NCBI RefSeq assembly: GCF_022024275.1
Contig: NZ_CP091804.1
Coordinates: 1,302,001 to 1,366,000 of the forward strand
DNA length: 64,000 nucleotides
Direction of reading: 5' to 3'
Origin: Sphingopyxis sp. BSN-002
GTDB taxonomy: Bacteria; Pseudomonadota; Alphaproteobacteria; Sphingomonadales; Sphingomonadaceae
Numbering within the stretch: the first letter of the stretch is position 1; every line of letters begins with the position of its first letter. The notes beneath the pieces were generated by a model that saw only the letters and a list, made by a program, of their open reading frames with translations, made no database searches and was not told the DNA's origin. The position numbers and the translations under genes were made by a program. Positions 53,553-62,338 of the stretch are shown piece by piece.

Positions 53553-54952
53553 CGCCGCTTCCCATCCGCCGCGACGATGGCGGCGACAAGCTTCGCGATA
53601 TCCAGCCTTTGCTTGTCGTCGTCATAGCCCTGTCGCACGATCACGAGCTGGCGCGACGGGATGATGATCAGATACTGTCCGCGATTGCCGAAGGCCCCGA
53701 AGGCGTCGGCGGGAATCCCCGGTGACTTGTTCAACAGCCAGAAGCCGGCGCCATAGCCGAAGGCGCCGTCGGGCTGCGGCCCGCTCGGCGTCGTGACGAA
53801 GCGCCGCCAGTCCTCGGGCAGCAGACGCTGGCCCTCCCACATCCCGTCGTTCTGGTAGAGCAGGCCCAGCCGCGCAAGGTCGCGCGCCGTTGTCCAGACC
53901 TGGCTCGACAGGATATAGTCGCCGTTTCGGTCGTGCTCGGCGATGGTGCGCGTCATGCCCAGCCGGTCGAAGAAGGCGTTGGGATTGAGCAGCTTGTCGA
54001 AGCGGAAGGCTGCCGATTTTTCGTTCGCCTTGCGCTGTGCCTGCTGCAACGCGGCCTTTAGCGACAGCACCGCAAGCATCGTATCGTTGTTCGCGTAGCG
54101 ATAGCGCGTGCCCGGAGGGTTGATCAGCGGCCACTGCACCGTCCACGGCCGGACGAGCGCGCCGCCCATATAGATGGCATCGCTCCGGTTGCCCGCACTG
54201 TCGCTCGTCAGGCCGCTCGCCATGCGCATCAGCTGCTCGGTGGTGATCGCGCCGCGGGGATCGTCGAACACCTGCCATTCGACGATCATCGCCGGCGCCT
54301 TCACATCGATCCAGCCATTATATGCCGCATTGCCGATCAGCGTCGCGGCCATCGACTTCGCCACCGAAAAGGTACGCTGCGAGGTGTGGATGTCGTGCCC
54401 GCTCCAATAGCGTTCGACCGCGATCCTGCCGTTCTTCACGATGAGCAGCGAGCTCGTCCGGCCACCGAAGCTCTCCATATTGATCGTCGCGCCCTCGAAC
54501 GCCGTCAAAGCGCGCGGTCTCGGGGGAATCGCATCCTTGTCACCGAGCGGCCACGGCCGGTCGTCGAGCATCGGGGGGCCATGATTGAGGAAGCCGTCGA
54601 TATGGCCGGGCTTCGTCCCGATCGGCAGCGTGACACAGCCTTCGCCGCGATCCCACATCGCGATACGCGGCGGCATGTCGTCGCGATATTTGACGCTGAC
54701 GATCTTCGCCTTGTCGTCGATATCGGCCTTGAGCGCGCGGACGTCGGCCTCGATCTCGGGATAGATGCCGGTCAGTTCGTCGCGCTCGATCGCCTCGAGC
54801 GGCTTGCCCGCGCCGTTCCAGAGCGCCGAGCAGGTGAAGGCGGCACGATAGCCCGCAGCCCACGCGCGATTGATCTCGGCATTGGGATCGGCGGCGTGCG
54901 TCGGGACTGCTACGGCCGCGAGCGCAAGGCCGAGGATCAGGCGCTGCAACAT
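53549..54952 (-). CDS. Exported serine hydrolase (beta-lactamase fold)
   Basis: This 467 aa protein has a signal peptide (MLQRLILGLALAAVAVPTHA) and a penicillin-binding/beta-lactamase-like fold. The SxxK motif is in FSVAKSMAATL with the nucleophile Ser, and YAN in YRYANNDTML probably serves as the second motif. It would be a peptidase, esterase or carboxypeptidase; class C beta-lactamase activity is not implied. ATG 54952 is preferred. It is last in a minus-strand group starting at the glycosyltransferase. Confidence 0.88.
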   Translation of the reverse strand: MLQRLILGLALAAVAVPTHAADPNAEINRAWAAGYRAAFTCSALWNGAGKPLEAIERDELTGIYPEIEADVRALKADIDDKAKIVSVKYRDDMPPRIAMWDRGEGCVTLPIGTKPGHIDGFLNHGPPMLDDRPWPLGDKDAIPPRPRALTAFEGATINMESFGGRTSSLLIVKNGRIAVERYWSGHDIHTSQRTFSVAKSMAATLIGNAAYNGWIDVKAPAMIVEWQVFDDPRGAITTEQLMRMASGLTSDSAGNRSDAIYMGGALVRPWTVQWPLINPPGTRYRYANNDTMLAVLSLKAALQQAQRKANEKSAAFRFDKLLNPNAFFDRLGMTRTIAEHDRNGDYILSSQVWTTARDLARLGLLYQNDGMWEGQRLLPEDWRRFVTTPSGPQPDGAFGYGAGFWLLNKSPGIPADAFGAFGNRGQYLIIIPSRQLVIVRQGYDDDKQRLDIAKLVAAIVAADGKRR

Positions 54953-54953
54953 C

Positions 54954-55310
54954 TCAGGGCCGCTCGCCGAAGCCAGCGCGCTGCGGCTTCTTCGCCCGGT
55001 CCCACCAGGCACGGCGGATGACGTCGGCGACGCGTTCGGGGTCGTCCGATCCGAAGCGGACGAGCAGGCCGGGCCAGCCCTCATAATGCGGCGTCTGCCA
55101 GAAAGTGTCGGGGTCAGTTTCAAGCAGGACGTCCTTTTCTTCGTGCGGGCTCATGACGTGAAAGCTGCCGGCCTCGCGCCCCGGCGACACGAAGGCCTTG
55201 CCGTTCACCTTCGGACAGGGCGTGCCATAGAAAGGCGCCATTTCGACATCGGGCAGCGCGCAGGCGAAGGCGACGACATCGTCCCAACTGTCGAGACGCG
55301 GCGCAGACAT
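54954..55310 (-). CDS. MmcQ/YjbR family protein
   Basis: This 118 aa protein fits the MmcQ/YjbR family, a small fold with a CyaY-like alpha/beta topology and no clear activity. SWDDVVAFACALPDVEMAPF and YGTPCPKVNGKAFV are typical. ATG 55310 gives the family start (MSAPRLDSWDD). It follows rarA by one base and precedes the serine hydrolase by one base, so all three are co-transcribed. Confidence 0.85.
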   Translation of the reverse strand: MSAPRLDSWDDVVAFACALPDVEMAPFYGTPCPKVNGKAFVSPGREAGSFHVMSPHEEKDVLLETDPDTFWQTPHYEGWPGLLVRFGSDDPERVADVIRRAWWDRAKKPQRAGFGERP

Positions 55311-55311
55311 G

Positions 55312-56628
55312 CTATTCGCTCCCCTTCCCGCGCCGCTCGTCCCACCAGGCCATACGCTCGGCAATGCGCTTCTCGAAGCCGCGGTCGACCGGGCGATAAA
55401 GTTCGGCGGGGGCCATCTCGTCGGGCCAGTAATTATCACCCGAAAAACCCTCGGGCGCGTCATGATCGTAGCTGTAGCCCGCACCGTACCCCAGATCCTT
55501 CATCAACTTGGTCGGGGCATTCAGGATGTTTGCGGGTGGCGCGAGGCTGCCCGTCTCGCGCGCAGCGGCCCATGCGGCCTTTTGCGCCATATAGGCGGCG
55601 TTCGATTTGGGCGCAGTCGCGCAATAGAGGCACGCCTGCACGATCGCGAGTTCGCCCTCGGGCGAGCCGAGGAACTGATAGGCGTCCTTCGCGGCCAGAC
55701 ATTGCACCAGTGCCTGCGGGTCGGCGAGCCCGATATCTTCACTCGCGAAACGCGTAATGCGTCGGAGGACATAAAGCGGCTCCTCGCCCGCGACGAGCAT
55801 CCGCGCCAGCCAGTAGAGCGACGCCTGCGGGTCCGACCCGCGCATCGCCTTGTGGAGCGCCGAGATCAGATTGTAATGGCCGTCGCGATCCTTGTCATAG
55901 ACGGGCATCCGGCGGTGCAGGAATTGCGCAAGCTCGGCCGGGTCGAGCGGCTCGGCGATCGTCACCGAAAACAGCGTCTCGACCTGGTTGAGCAGAAAGC
56001 GCCCGTCGCCGTCGGCGCTCGCGATCAGTGCAGCGCGCGCATCGTCGGTCACCGGCAGCCGCTGCCCGAGCTCGGCCTCCGCCCGCTCGATCAACGTTCC
56101 CAGCGCGGCTTCTCCGAGACGATTGAGGACGAGCACCTGCGCCCGGCTGAGCAGCGCGGCGTTGAGCGCGAAGCTGGGGTTCTCGGTCGTTGCGCCGACC
56201 AGTACGACGGTGCCGCGCTCGACGAAGGGCAGGAAGCCATCCTGTTGCGCACGATTGAAGCGATGGATCTCGTCGACGAACAAGAGGGTACGCTTCCCCG
56301 CCGCGGCCATCTTCTCGGCGTCGGCAAACGCCTTCTTGAGGTCGGCAACGCCCGAGAAGACGGCCGACAGGGGAGCGAAGCGCATTCCCACCGCCTCGGC
56401 GAGCAAGCGGGCAATCGTCGTCTTGCCTGTGCCGGGCGGACCCCAGAGGATGATCGACGACAACTGTCCTGCGGCGACCATCCGGCCGATCGCGCCCTCG
56501 GGGCCGGTCAGATGCTCCTGCCCGACGACCTCGGCAAGGACTTTCGGCCGCAGCTTTTCGGCAAGCGGGACCGGGCCCGTCGCTACATCGGGTTGTACGG
56601 GATCGTCTGCGCCGAACAGATCCCCCAC
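55312..56628 (-). CDS. rarA: Replication-associated recombination protein A (RarA/MgsA)
   Basis: This 438 aa AAA+ ATPase acts at stalled replication forks, related to the clamp loader and to Mgs1/WRNIP1. Walker A is WGPPGTGKTTIA (about 62-73) and Walker B LLFVDEIHRFN (about 115-125). Sensor 1 is GATTENPSF. The C-terminal MgsA tetramerisation domain starts near 255 (HKAMRGSDPQASLYWLARML). It starts four bases after the glycosyltransferase stop. Confidence 0.95.
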   Translation of the reverse strand: MGDLFGADDPVQPDVATGPVPLAEKLRPKVLAEVVGQEHLTGPEGAIGRMVAAGQLSSIILWGPPGTGKTTIARLLAEAVGMRFAPLSAVFSGVADLKKAFADAEKMAAAGKRTLLFVDEIHRFNRAQQDGFLPFVERGTVVLVGATTENPSFALNAALLSRAQVLVLNRLGEAALGTLIERAEAELGQRLPVTDDARAALIASADGDGRFLLNQVETLFSVTIAEPLDPAELAQFLHRRMPVYDKDRDGHYNLISALHKAMRGSDPQASLYWLARMLVAGEEPLYVLRRITRFASEDIGLADPQALVQCLAAKDAYQFLGSPEGELAIVQACLYCATAPKSNAAYMAQKAAWAAARETGSLAPPANILNAPTKLMKDLGYGAGYSYDHDAPEGFSGDNYWPDEMAPAELYRPVDRGFEKRIAERMAWWDERRGKGSE

Positions 56629-56632
56629 CGGA

Positions 56633-57790
56633 TCAGACCCCGCGCCGCTGTTTCTGACGGATCAGCCGCAGATAGGTATCGGCCACCGACTGGTTGATCG
56701 CGTCCCACTGGTACGCCCCGCTTTCGGTCAGCGCCGCTGCGCCATGCCTCGCGCGCAGTTCGGGATCGCGGCAATAGAGTTCGAGGTCGTCGGCAAACAG
56801 GCTGATCGCACCCGGCGCGACGAGATATCCGGTCTGGCCGTGCTTGACGATGCTCGCGCTGCCCGTCGCACGCGCGGCGACCACCGGAAGCCCGCAGGCC
56901 ATCGCTTCCAGCGTCACATTTCCGAAGGTTTCGGTCACCGACGGATTGAAAAAAATGTCACACGAAGCCAGCGCCCGCGCGAGGTTTTCTCCGCCCTGGA
57001 AGCCGACGAACTTGGCCTGCGGCAAACGCGATTCGAACCACTCGCCCGCAGGGCCCTCGCCGATCACCATCACCTGATGCGGCACCTTCCGCCGCTGGAG
57101 CTGGTCGATCGCATCGGCGAAAACGTCGAGGCCCTTTTCCATCACGAGCCGGCCGAGGAACGCGATGACGGGTACATCGTCGGCGATGCCCCACGACTGA
57201 CGCCAGCTCATATCGCGCCGGCCCGGGTTGAACACGTCACGCTCGACCCCGCGGGTCCAGATGCCGATGTCGTAATTCATCCGTTGCTGGCGGAGAACCT
57301 GCGCGAAGCTCTCCGACGGAGCGATCAGCGCGTCGCATTTCCGGTAGAGCTTTCTGAGCCATGCGACGACGATCGGTTCGAGGAACGACAGGTTGTAATA
57401 GCGAAAATAGGTCTCGAAACGCGTGTGGACGGAACAGGCGACCGGCAACTTGCGTCGACGCGCCCATGCCGCTGCCTGCCGCGACACGCGGTCGGGGCTG
57501 GAGATGTGGAGGATGTTCGGCGCGAACGCCGTGATATCCTCGCGCACCCGCGACGAGAAATGCAGCGGAATGCGATATTCGGGACGGTTCGGGATCGCCA
57601 TCGACGGCACGCTGACCAGATCGCCGGTCGGTTCGAAATCGGGATTGGCGACCGTCGGCGAATAGACCCGCACCGCGGCACCATGCGCGAGCAGAAAGCC
57701 GACGAGCCGGTTCAGCGCCTTGTTGGCGCCGTCGGTCGTCATGTTGTAGTTGCCGCTGAACAGGGCGATGCGAAGGTCCGAAACTTCCAT
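56633..57790 (-). CDS. GT4-type glycosyltransferase
   Basis: This 385 aa protein has the GT-B two-domain fold: an acceptor domain (IALFSGNYNMTTDGANKALN) and a nucleotide-sugar domain. The Glu-x7-Glu motif is in TETFGNVTLEAMACGLPVVA, and FLGRLVMEKGLDVFADAIDQ is the usual GT4 strand. It is closest in style to mannosyl- or glucosyltransferases that glycosylate membrane lipids. The substrate is not known. It heads the group with rarA, yjbR-like and the serine hydrolase. Confidence 0.9.
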   Translation of the reverse strand: MEVSDLRIALFSGNYNMTTDGANKALNRLVGFLLAHGAAVRVYSPTVANPDFEPTGDLVSVPSMAIPNRPEYRIPLHFSSRVREDITAFAPNILHISSPDRVSRQAAAWARRRKLPVACSVHTRFETYFRYYNLSFLEPIVVAWLRKLYRKCDALIAPSESFAQVLRQQRMNYDIGIWTRGVERDVFNPGRRDMSWRQSWGIADDVPVIAFLGRLVMEKGLDVFADAIDQLQRRKVPHQVMVIGEGPAGEWFESRLPQAKFVGFQGGENLARALASCDIFFNPSVTETFGNVTLEAMACGLPVVAARATGSASIVKHGQTGYLVAPGAISLFADDLELYCRDPELRARHGAAALTESGAYQWDAINQSVADTYLRLIRQKQRRGV

Positions 57791-57831
57791 CCGGCGTCGC
57801 CTAGTCCTTTAGCCCGCCAAAGGCAATCGCG

Positions 57832-58770
57832 TCAGAATTCCTCGCGGCCCGGCGGCGCCTCCGGATCGATCTCGACAGGCGGGTGCAGGCGAAGGTGGTG
57901 GACGCGGCGTTCGTCCGCCTCGGTCACCTCGATACGCCAGCCGCTCGGGTGGTGAAGTATCTCGCCCACCTCGGGAACATGCCCGGCGAGCACCGCGGCG
58001 AGGCCGCCCAGCGTGTCGACATCTTCCTCCACATCGCCCAGCCGCGGGTCGATCGCTTCGCCGATATCGTCGAGCTCGGCGCGGGCGTCGGCTTCCCAGC
58101 AGCCATTCTCGCCCGGCGTGAAGAGTGCGGTCGGCTCGTCGTCATGCTCGTCCTCGATCTCGCCGACGATTTCCTCGACCAGATCCTCGATCGTGACGAG
58201 GCCTTCGGTCCCCGAATATTCGTCGATCACGATGGCGAGGTGCGTCCGCTGCGCGCGCATGTCGGCAAGCAGGTCGAGCACGTCCATCGACTGGGGGACA
58301 TAGAGCGGCTGGCGGATCAGGTCGATCAGCGGCGGCGGGGCCTTCTTCGTCGCCAGCACCGCAAAGACGTCCTTGACGTGGATCATCCCGACGACCTCGT
58401 CGAGCGTCTCGCGATAGACCGGCAGGCGGCTGTGTCCGGCGTCCACGAAGATCGCGACGACCTCGTCGAAGCTCGCGCTTTCGGAAATGGCAATGATCTC
58501 TCCGCGGGGAACGGCGACATCGTCGACGGTCTGCTCGCCGAAGTGCAGGAGGTTGCGGAGCATCTTGCGCTCGATCGGGGAGAGGTCGCCGACGATGCTG
58601 CTGCCGCGGCGGTCGTCGCCCTCTTCCTCGGCCTCGTCGATGACGTCTTCGATCTGTTCGCGGAGCGACGGCTCTTTCTCGCCGCCGAACAACATATGCT
58701 TGAGGCCGGTCCAGAGACCGGATCTACTGTCCTCTTCCGATCGGTTCGAAGACCCCTGGTCGTCGGGCAT
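57832..58770 (-). CDS. corC: CBS-domain protein CorC (hemolysin family)
   Basis: This 312 aa cytoplasmic protein has two CBS domains (about 90-215, from RGEIIAISESASFDEVVAIF to THLAIVIDEYSGTEGLVTIE) and a C-terminal transporter-associated domain (CorC_HlyC, about 225-310). There is no membrane part, unlike longer CNNM proteins. The usual alphaproteobacterial cluster is ybeY then corC then lnt, and it follows ybeY here by 20 bases. A role in magnesium/cobalt efflux or in envelope regulation is inferred. Confidence 0.9.
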   Translation of the reverse strand: MPDDQGSSNRSEEDSRSGLWTGLKHMLFGGEKEPSLREQIEDVIDEAEEEGDDRRGSSIVGDLSPIERKMLRNLLHFGEQTVDDVAVPRGEIIAISESASFDEVVAIFVDAGHSRLPVYRETLDEVVGMIHVKDVFAVLATKKAPPPLIDLIRQPLYVPQSMDVLDLLADMRAQRTHLAIVIDEYSGTEGLVTIEDLVEEIVGEIEDEHDDEPTALFTPGENGCWEADARAELDDIGEAIDPRLGDVEEDVDTLGGLAAVLAGHVPEVGEILHHPSGWRIEVTEADERRVHHLRLHPPVEIDPEAPPGREEF

Positions 58771-58789
58771 GATGGTACGTGTTTCCCTG

Positions 58790-59296
58790 TTAATCCTGAT
58801 GGTCATATGGATTGGCGAGGCCCAGCGATGCAAGCGCTTTCACCTCCAGCCCCTCCATCGTAGCGGCGCTGACGTCATCCATATGGTCATAGCCGACAAG
58901 GTGGAGCGTACCGTGGACGATCAGATGGGTCGCGTGATCCTCCAGCGAAATCCCCTTTTCCCCGGCCTCGCGCGCGCAGGTTTCGCGCGCCAGCACGATA
59001 TCGCCGAGCAGGATTTCGCCGTCATCGCTGTTGGCCATCGTTTCGAGCAGGTCCGCCTGCACCTGCGGAAAGGACAGCACGTTGGTCGGCTTGTCCTTGC
59101 CGCGAAAGTCGCGATTGAGCGCATGGACTTCGGCGTCGTCGGTCAGACGGATCGCGATCTCGACCAGCGGTGCGGCATCGGCGAGCGAGGCGAAAGGCGT
59201 CAGCGCAAGCGCCGCAGCGGCGGCTTCCGCACCGCGCGCTTCCCAGTCAAGTGCGTCGGGCCAGGGCGAGGCTTCGTGGGTTTCCACGCTCAGCAT
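58790..59296 (-). CDS. ybeY: Endoribonuclease YbeY
   Basis: This 168 aa zinc ribonuclease matures the 16S rRNA 3' end and takes part in late ribosome quality control. The zinc motif HGTLHLVGYDH (about 129-139) is intact, and RGKDKPTNVLSFP is the family core. ATG 59296 gives the usual start; a TTG at 59314 is possible. Unlike many relatives it is not preceded by phoH here. A hairpin with a T-run sits right before the start. Confidence 0.93.
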   Translation of the reverse strand: MLSVETHEASPWPDALDWEARGAEAAAAALALTPFASLADAAPLVEIAIRLTDDAEVHALNRDFRGKDKPTNVLSFPQVQADLLETMANSDDGEILLGDIVLARETCAREAGEKGISLEDHATHLIVHGTLHLVGYDHMDDVSAATMEGLEVKALASLGLANPYDHQD

Positions 59297-59312
59297 GAAG
59301 AAGCCTGCAAAC

Positions 59313-59334
59313 AAAAAAGCGCAGAAAACTGCGC
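59313..59334 (-). terminator. Hairpin and T-run between the histidine kinase and ybeY
   Basis: Read on the minus strand, GCGCAG-TTTT-CTGCGC is followed by TTTTTT. It is a good intrinsic terminator for the kinase operon, yet ends 17 bases before the ybeY ATG. It may act as an attenuator for ybeY-corC. Confidence 0.7.
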
Positions 59335-59441
59335 AACTTCATTCGGAAATCGCTTTTCGGGCTGTGGAATCCGGACAAGAGGTATCATGGCTTCGACGCT
59401 ATCGCCCTGCCGCAACGTAGGACAGCGAAAAATTGTCCCGG

Positions 59442-60806
59442 TCAGGGGAGCTCGAGCCTTACCCGTGTTCCGGGAGCCGCATCGTCGATCCGGAGCCTGC
59501 CCCGGTGGAGCGCGACGATTGCGCTCACCAGCGACAGGCCCAGCCCGCTCCCCGGTTCGCCCGCAGTGTCGGGCAAGCGAAAGAAGCGCTCGGTGACCTT
59601 TTCGCGATAGGCGGGCGGGATGCCGGGGCCGGCGTCGGATATTTCCACCACAACACCCGTTGCCATTCGTGCGGCGCTGACCGTCACCGCGCCCGCATCG
59701 CTCCCATATTTCACGGCGTTGTCGAGCAGATTGGATATCGCCTGGAACAGCAGGTCGGGGTCGGCTTCGAGCATCAGGCCGGGGGCGATGCGGCTTTCGA
59801 TACGTTGCCCGCGCGCTTCGGCATCGGGCAGGTGAAACTCGACGGCGTCGGCGAGTAGTGTCGATAGGTCGACCCGGCGGAAGCCCGCATGGTGCCGCCC
59901 GCTCTCAATCCGCGCGATGCGCAGCAGGGCATCGAAGATCGATTGCAGGCGCCCGGCCTCGGCCAGCGCCTGATCGGCGAGGCGCTGGCGTTCGCTCTCG
60001 TCGGCCGTCATCCGGAGATCGTCGAGGTCCGCGTGGAGCCGCGCCAGCGGCGTGCGCAGTTCGTGCGCGACATTGTCCGACACACGGCGGACCGCGTCGA
60101 CCGCTTCCTCGATCCGGCCGAGCATCTGGTTGAGCGTGCCCGCGAGTTCGTCGAAATCGTCACCGGTGCCGCGCAAGGGGATGCGCTCGGTCAGGCTGCC
60201 CGCCATCACGCGCCGCGCGGTCTGCGTCACCGCATCGATCCGCCGGCCGACCGCGCGGCCCATCGCGACACTTCCACCAATCGCCAGCGCGGCGGCGATC
60301 AGGATCAGCCAGGCCGCGGCGACGGAGAAAATCTCGTCGCGGTCGTCGATATCCTCGACATCGCGCCCGACGATCAGCCGGGCGCCGTCGTCGAGGCGGC
60401 GTTCGACCGACAGCGCGGTATAATCCTGCTCGGTCCCGAGAAAGGAAATGTCCGCATCGAGCAGCTGCCAGTCGGCGATTGTCGCCCTGGGCCAGCTCGG
60501 AAGATTGGCGGTCAAGACCCTGCCATCGGACAGCAGCAGCGCGTGAAACGCCCGTCTCGGCCCGCTCTTCTCGCGAAGCCGAAGCGCGCGCAGCAGGGCG
60601 TCGCGGCCGCCGGCGCGGTCGACGGCCGCAAGACTGCCCGCCTCGCGCTGGACGGCGGAGGCCTCCTTCACCATCGGTTGATGGACCCCGAACCAATAGG
60701 CGGCGCCGAACATCGCCGCAGTCGAGGTCAGGAACAGGGCGACATAGACCAGTCCCAACCGCACGGTCAGGCTGCGCCAGGGGCCGCGACGCGCCCGCAC
60801 GGTCAA
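59442..60806 (-). CDS. Sensor histidine kinase
   Basis: This 454 aa membrane kinase has an N-terminal membrane segment (LGLVYVALFLTSTAAMFGAA), a periplasmic sensor and a second segment (AAAWLILIAAALAIGGSVAM). A HAMP domain, the H-box (DNVAHELRTPLARLHADL) and the ATPase domain (N-box SNLLDNAVKYGS, G1 DAGPGIPP, G2 GLGLSLV) follow. It overlaps the response regulator gene by four bases and is read after it. The signal is unknown. Confidence 0.93.
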   Translation of the reverse strand: MTVRARRGPWRSLTVRLGLVYVALFLTSTAAMFGAAYWFGVHQPMVKEASAVQREAGSLAAVDRAGGRDALLRALRLREKSGPRRAFHALLLSDGRVLTANLPSWPRATIADWQLLDADISFLGTEQDYTALSVERRLDDGARLIVGRDVEDIDDRDEIFSVAAAWLILIAAALAIGGSVAMGRAVGRRIDAVTQTARRVMAGSLTERIPLRGTGDDFDELAGTLNQMLGRIEEAVDAVRRVSDNVAHELRTPLARLHADLDDLRMTADESERQRLADQALAEAGRLQSIFDALLRIARIESGRHHAGFRRVDLSTLLADAVEFHLPDAEARGQRIESRIAPGLMLEADPDLLFQAISNLLDNAVKYGSDAGAVTVSAARMATGVVVEISDAGPGIPPAYREKVTERFFRLPDTAGEPGSGLGLSLVSAIVALHRGRLRIDDAAPGTRVRLELP

Positions 60807-61480
60807 GCGCCCGCCCGCATGACATAGCCGGTGCCGCGTACCGTGTGGATCAGTGGACCATCGTGGCCGCGATCGACCTTTTGCCGCAGGCGGCTGACAT
60901 GCTGGTCGATGATGTTCGTCTGCGGATCGAAATGATAGTCCCAGACATGTTCGAGCAGCATCGAGCGCGTGACAACGCGCCCCTCGTTGCGCGCGAGATA
61001 GGCAAGGATACGGAATTCCCGCGCGGTCAGGTCGATCGCGCGCCCCTGCCGCCGGACCTGCTGGCCGAGGAGGTCGATATCGAGATCGCCCACGCTCAGC
61101 TTCGTCTCGGCGACGATCGCGGGGCCGCGACGGCCGAGCACGTCGATGCGGGCGAGCAGCTCCGACATCGCGAAAGGCTTGGTCAGATAGTCGTCTCCGC
61201 CGGCGCGCAGCCCCGCGACACGCTCGTCGACCTCGCCAAGAGCGCTCAGGAACAGCACCGGCGTCGTGTCGCCGGTGGCGCGGATCGTCTGGACGATCGT
61301 CAGCCCGTCGACATTCGGCAGCATGCGGTCGACGACAATCAGGTCGAAGGTTTCGGAGGCAGCGCGAAGCAGACCCTGCCGGCCATCGCCCTCGACGGTG
61401 ACGAGATGCCCGGCGGCCTTCAGCCCCTTGCCGATATGCTCCGCCACGCGGGCATCATCCTCAATCACCAATATCTGCAT
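60803..61480 (-). CDS. OmpR-type response regulator
   Basis: This 225 aa regulator has a receiver domain (acidic pocket Glu7-Asp8-Asp9, phosphorylated Asp51 in IVVDRMLPN, Lys in LTKPFAMSELLAR). An OmpR/PhoB winged helix-turn-helix (about 130-225) is visible as ARNEGRVVTRSMLLEHVWDY and the closing RGTGYVMRAG. It forms an operon with the kinase. The targets are unknown. It is divergent from the HAD hydrolase gene. Confidence 0.94.
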   Translation of the reverse strand: MQILVIEDDARVAEHIGKGLKAAGHLVTVEGDGRQGLLRAASETFDLIVVDRMLPNVDGLTIVQTIRATGDTTPVLFLSALGEVDERVAGLRAGGDDYLTKPFAMSELLARIDVLGRRGPAIVAETKLSVGDLDIDLLGQQVRRQGRAIDLTAREFRILAYLARNEGRVVTRSMLLEHVWDYHFDPQTNIIDQHVSRLRQKVDRGHDGPLIHTVRGTGYVMRAGA

Positions 61481-61604
61481 CGCTCTCCCGTTACCGGTTG
61501 ACCGGCAAAATCGCCAGCCGCGGGGCGAACATGTCGAAAATCAAATGAATGCCCCATCGAGGCGTCAGGCCGCGCTGCCACTGCCGTTCGCGAAGGAGCA
61601 GGCG

Positions 61605-62333
61605 ATGGCACAGGTACAGAGGCAGACGACGGATGCGGCTTCCTCCGCCCCCCGGCCGCAAAAGGAGATGCTGTCGGTCTTCGATCTCGATCGCACCCTT
61701 ACCGTCCTGCCGACCTACACCCCCTTCCTGTGGTTCGCGATGCGCAGCCGCGCGCCGTGGCGCCTGCTCCTTCTCCCGCTGCTGCTACCCGTTGCGCTGC
61801 TCTATGCGCTGAAGCTGATTCCGCGGTGCCGCATGAAGCAGGCGATGCACTGGGCCGCTCTGGGCAGTGCGCTGCCCGAACGCGAGGCAGCGCGGCTCGC
61901 CGACCGTTTCGCGCGGCATCTGGTTTCGCGAGGGCTCTATGCCGAGGGCGTCGCTCTGATCGACGCAGAGCGCAAGGCCGGGCGACGGATCATCCTCGCG
62001 ACCGCGGCGCCGCATTTCTATACCGCAGCGCTGGCCAGGCGGCTGGGCATCGGCGACGTCGTCGCGACGGCGTCAAGCTGGCGGGACGGTCATCTGACGC
62101 CGGAGATCATGTCGGCCAATTGCTATGGCGCCGACAAGCGTGCGCTCGTCGAGGCGTTCCTGGCCCGGTCGGGCATCATGCGCGATACGGCGCATATCCG
62201 TTTCTATTCGGACCATGCGTCCGACCTGCCGATGTTCGAGCTTGCCGACGAGGCGATCGCCGTCAATCCGTCGCCAAGGATGCGATCGCTCGCCACCGCC
62301 CGTGGCTGGCCGGTTCTGGACTGGCGGCGGTGA
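61605..62333 (+). CDS. HAD-IB family phosphatase with membrane segment
   Basis: This 242 aa protein has the HAD nucleophile motif VFDLDRTLT (Asp27, Asp29), a membrane segment (LLLLPLLLPVALLYALK, about 54-70) and later motifs ILATAAPHFYTAAL and FYSDHASDLPMFEL (motif IV). It resembles phosphoserine-phosphatase-like HAD-IB members that dephosphorylate lipid or glycan intermediates. ATG 61605 is chosen because GAAGGAG lies seven bases before it. It starts a surface-glycan operon. Confidence 0.88.
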   Translation: MAQVQRQTTDAASSAPRPQKEMLSVFDLDRTLTVLPTYTPFLWFAMRSRAPWRLLLLPLLLPVALLYALKLIPRCRMKQAMHWAALGSALPEREAARLADRFARHLVSRGLYAEGVALIDAERKAGRRIILATAAPHFYTAALARRLGIGDVVATASSWRDGHLTPEIMSANCYGADKRALVEAFLARSGIMRDTAHIRFYSDHASDLPMFELADEAIAVNPSPRMRSLATARGWPVLDWRR

Positions 62334-62338
62334 GCGCA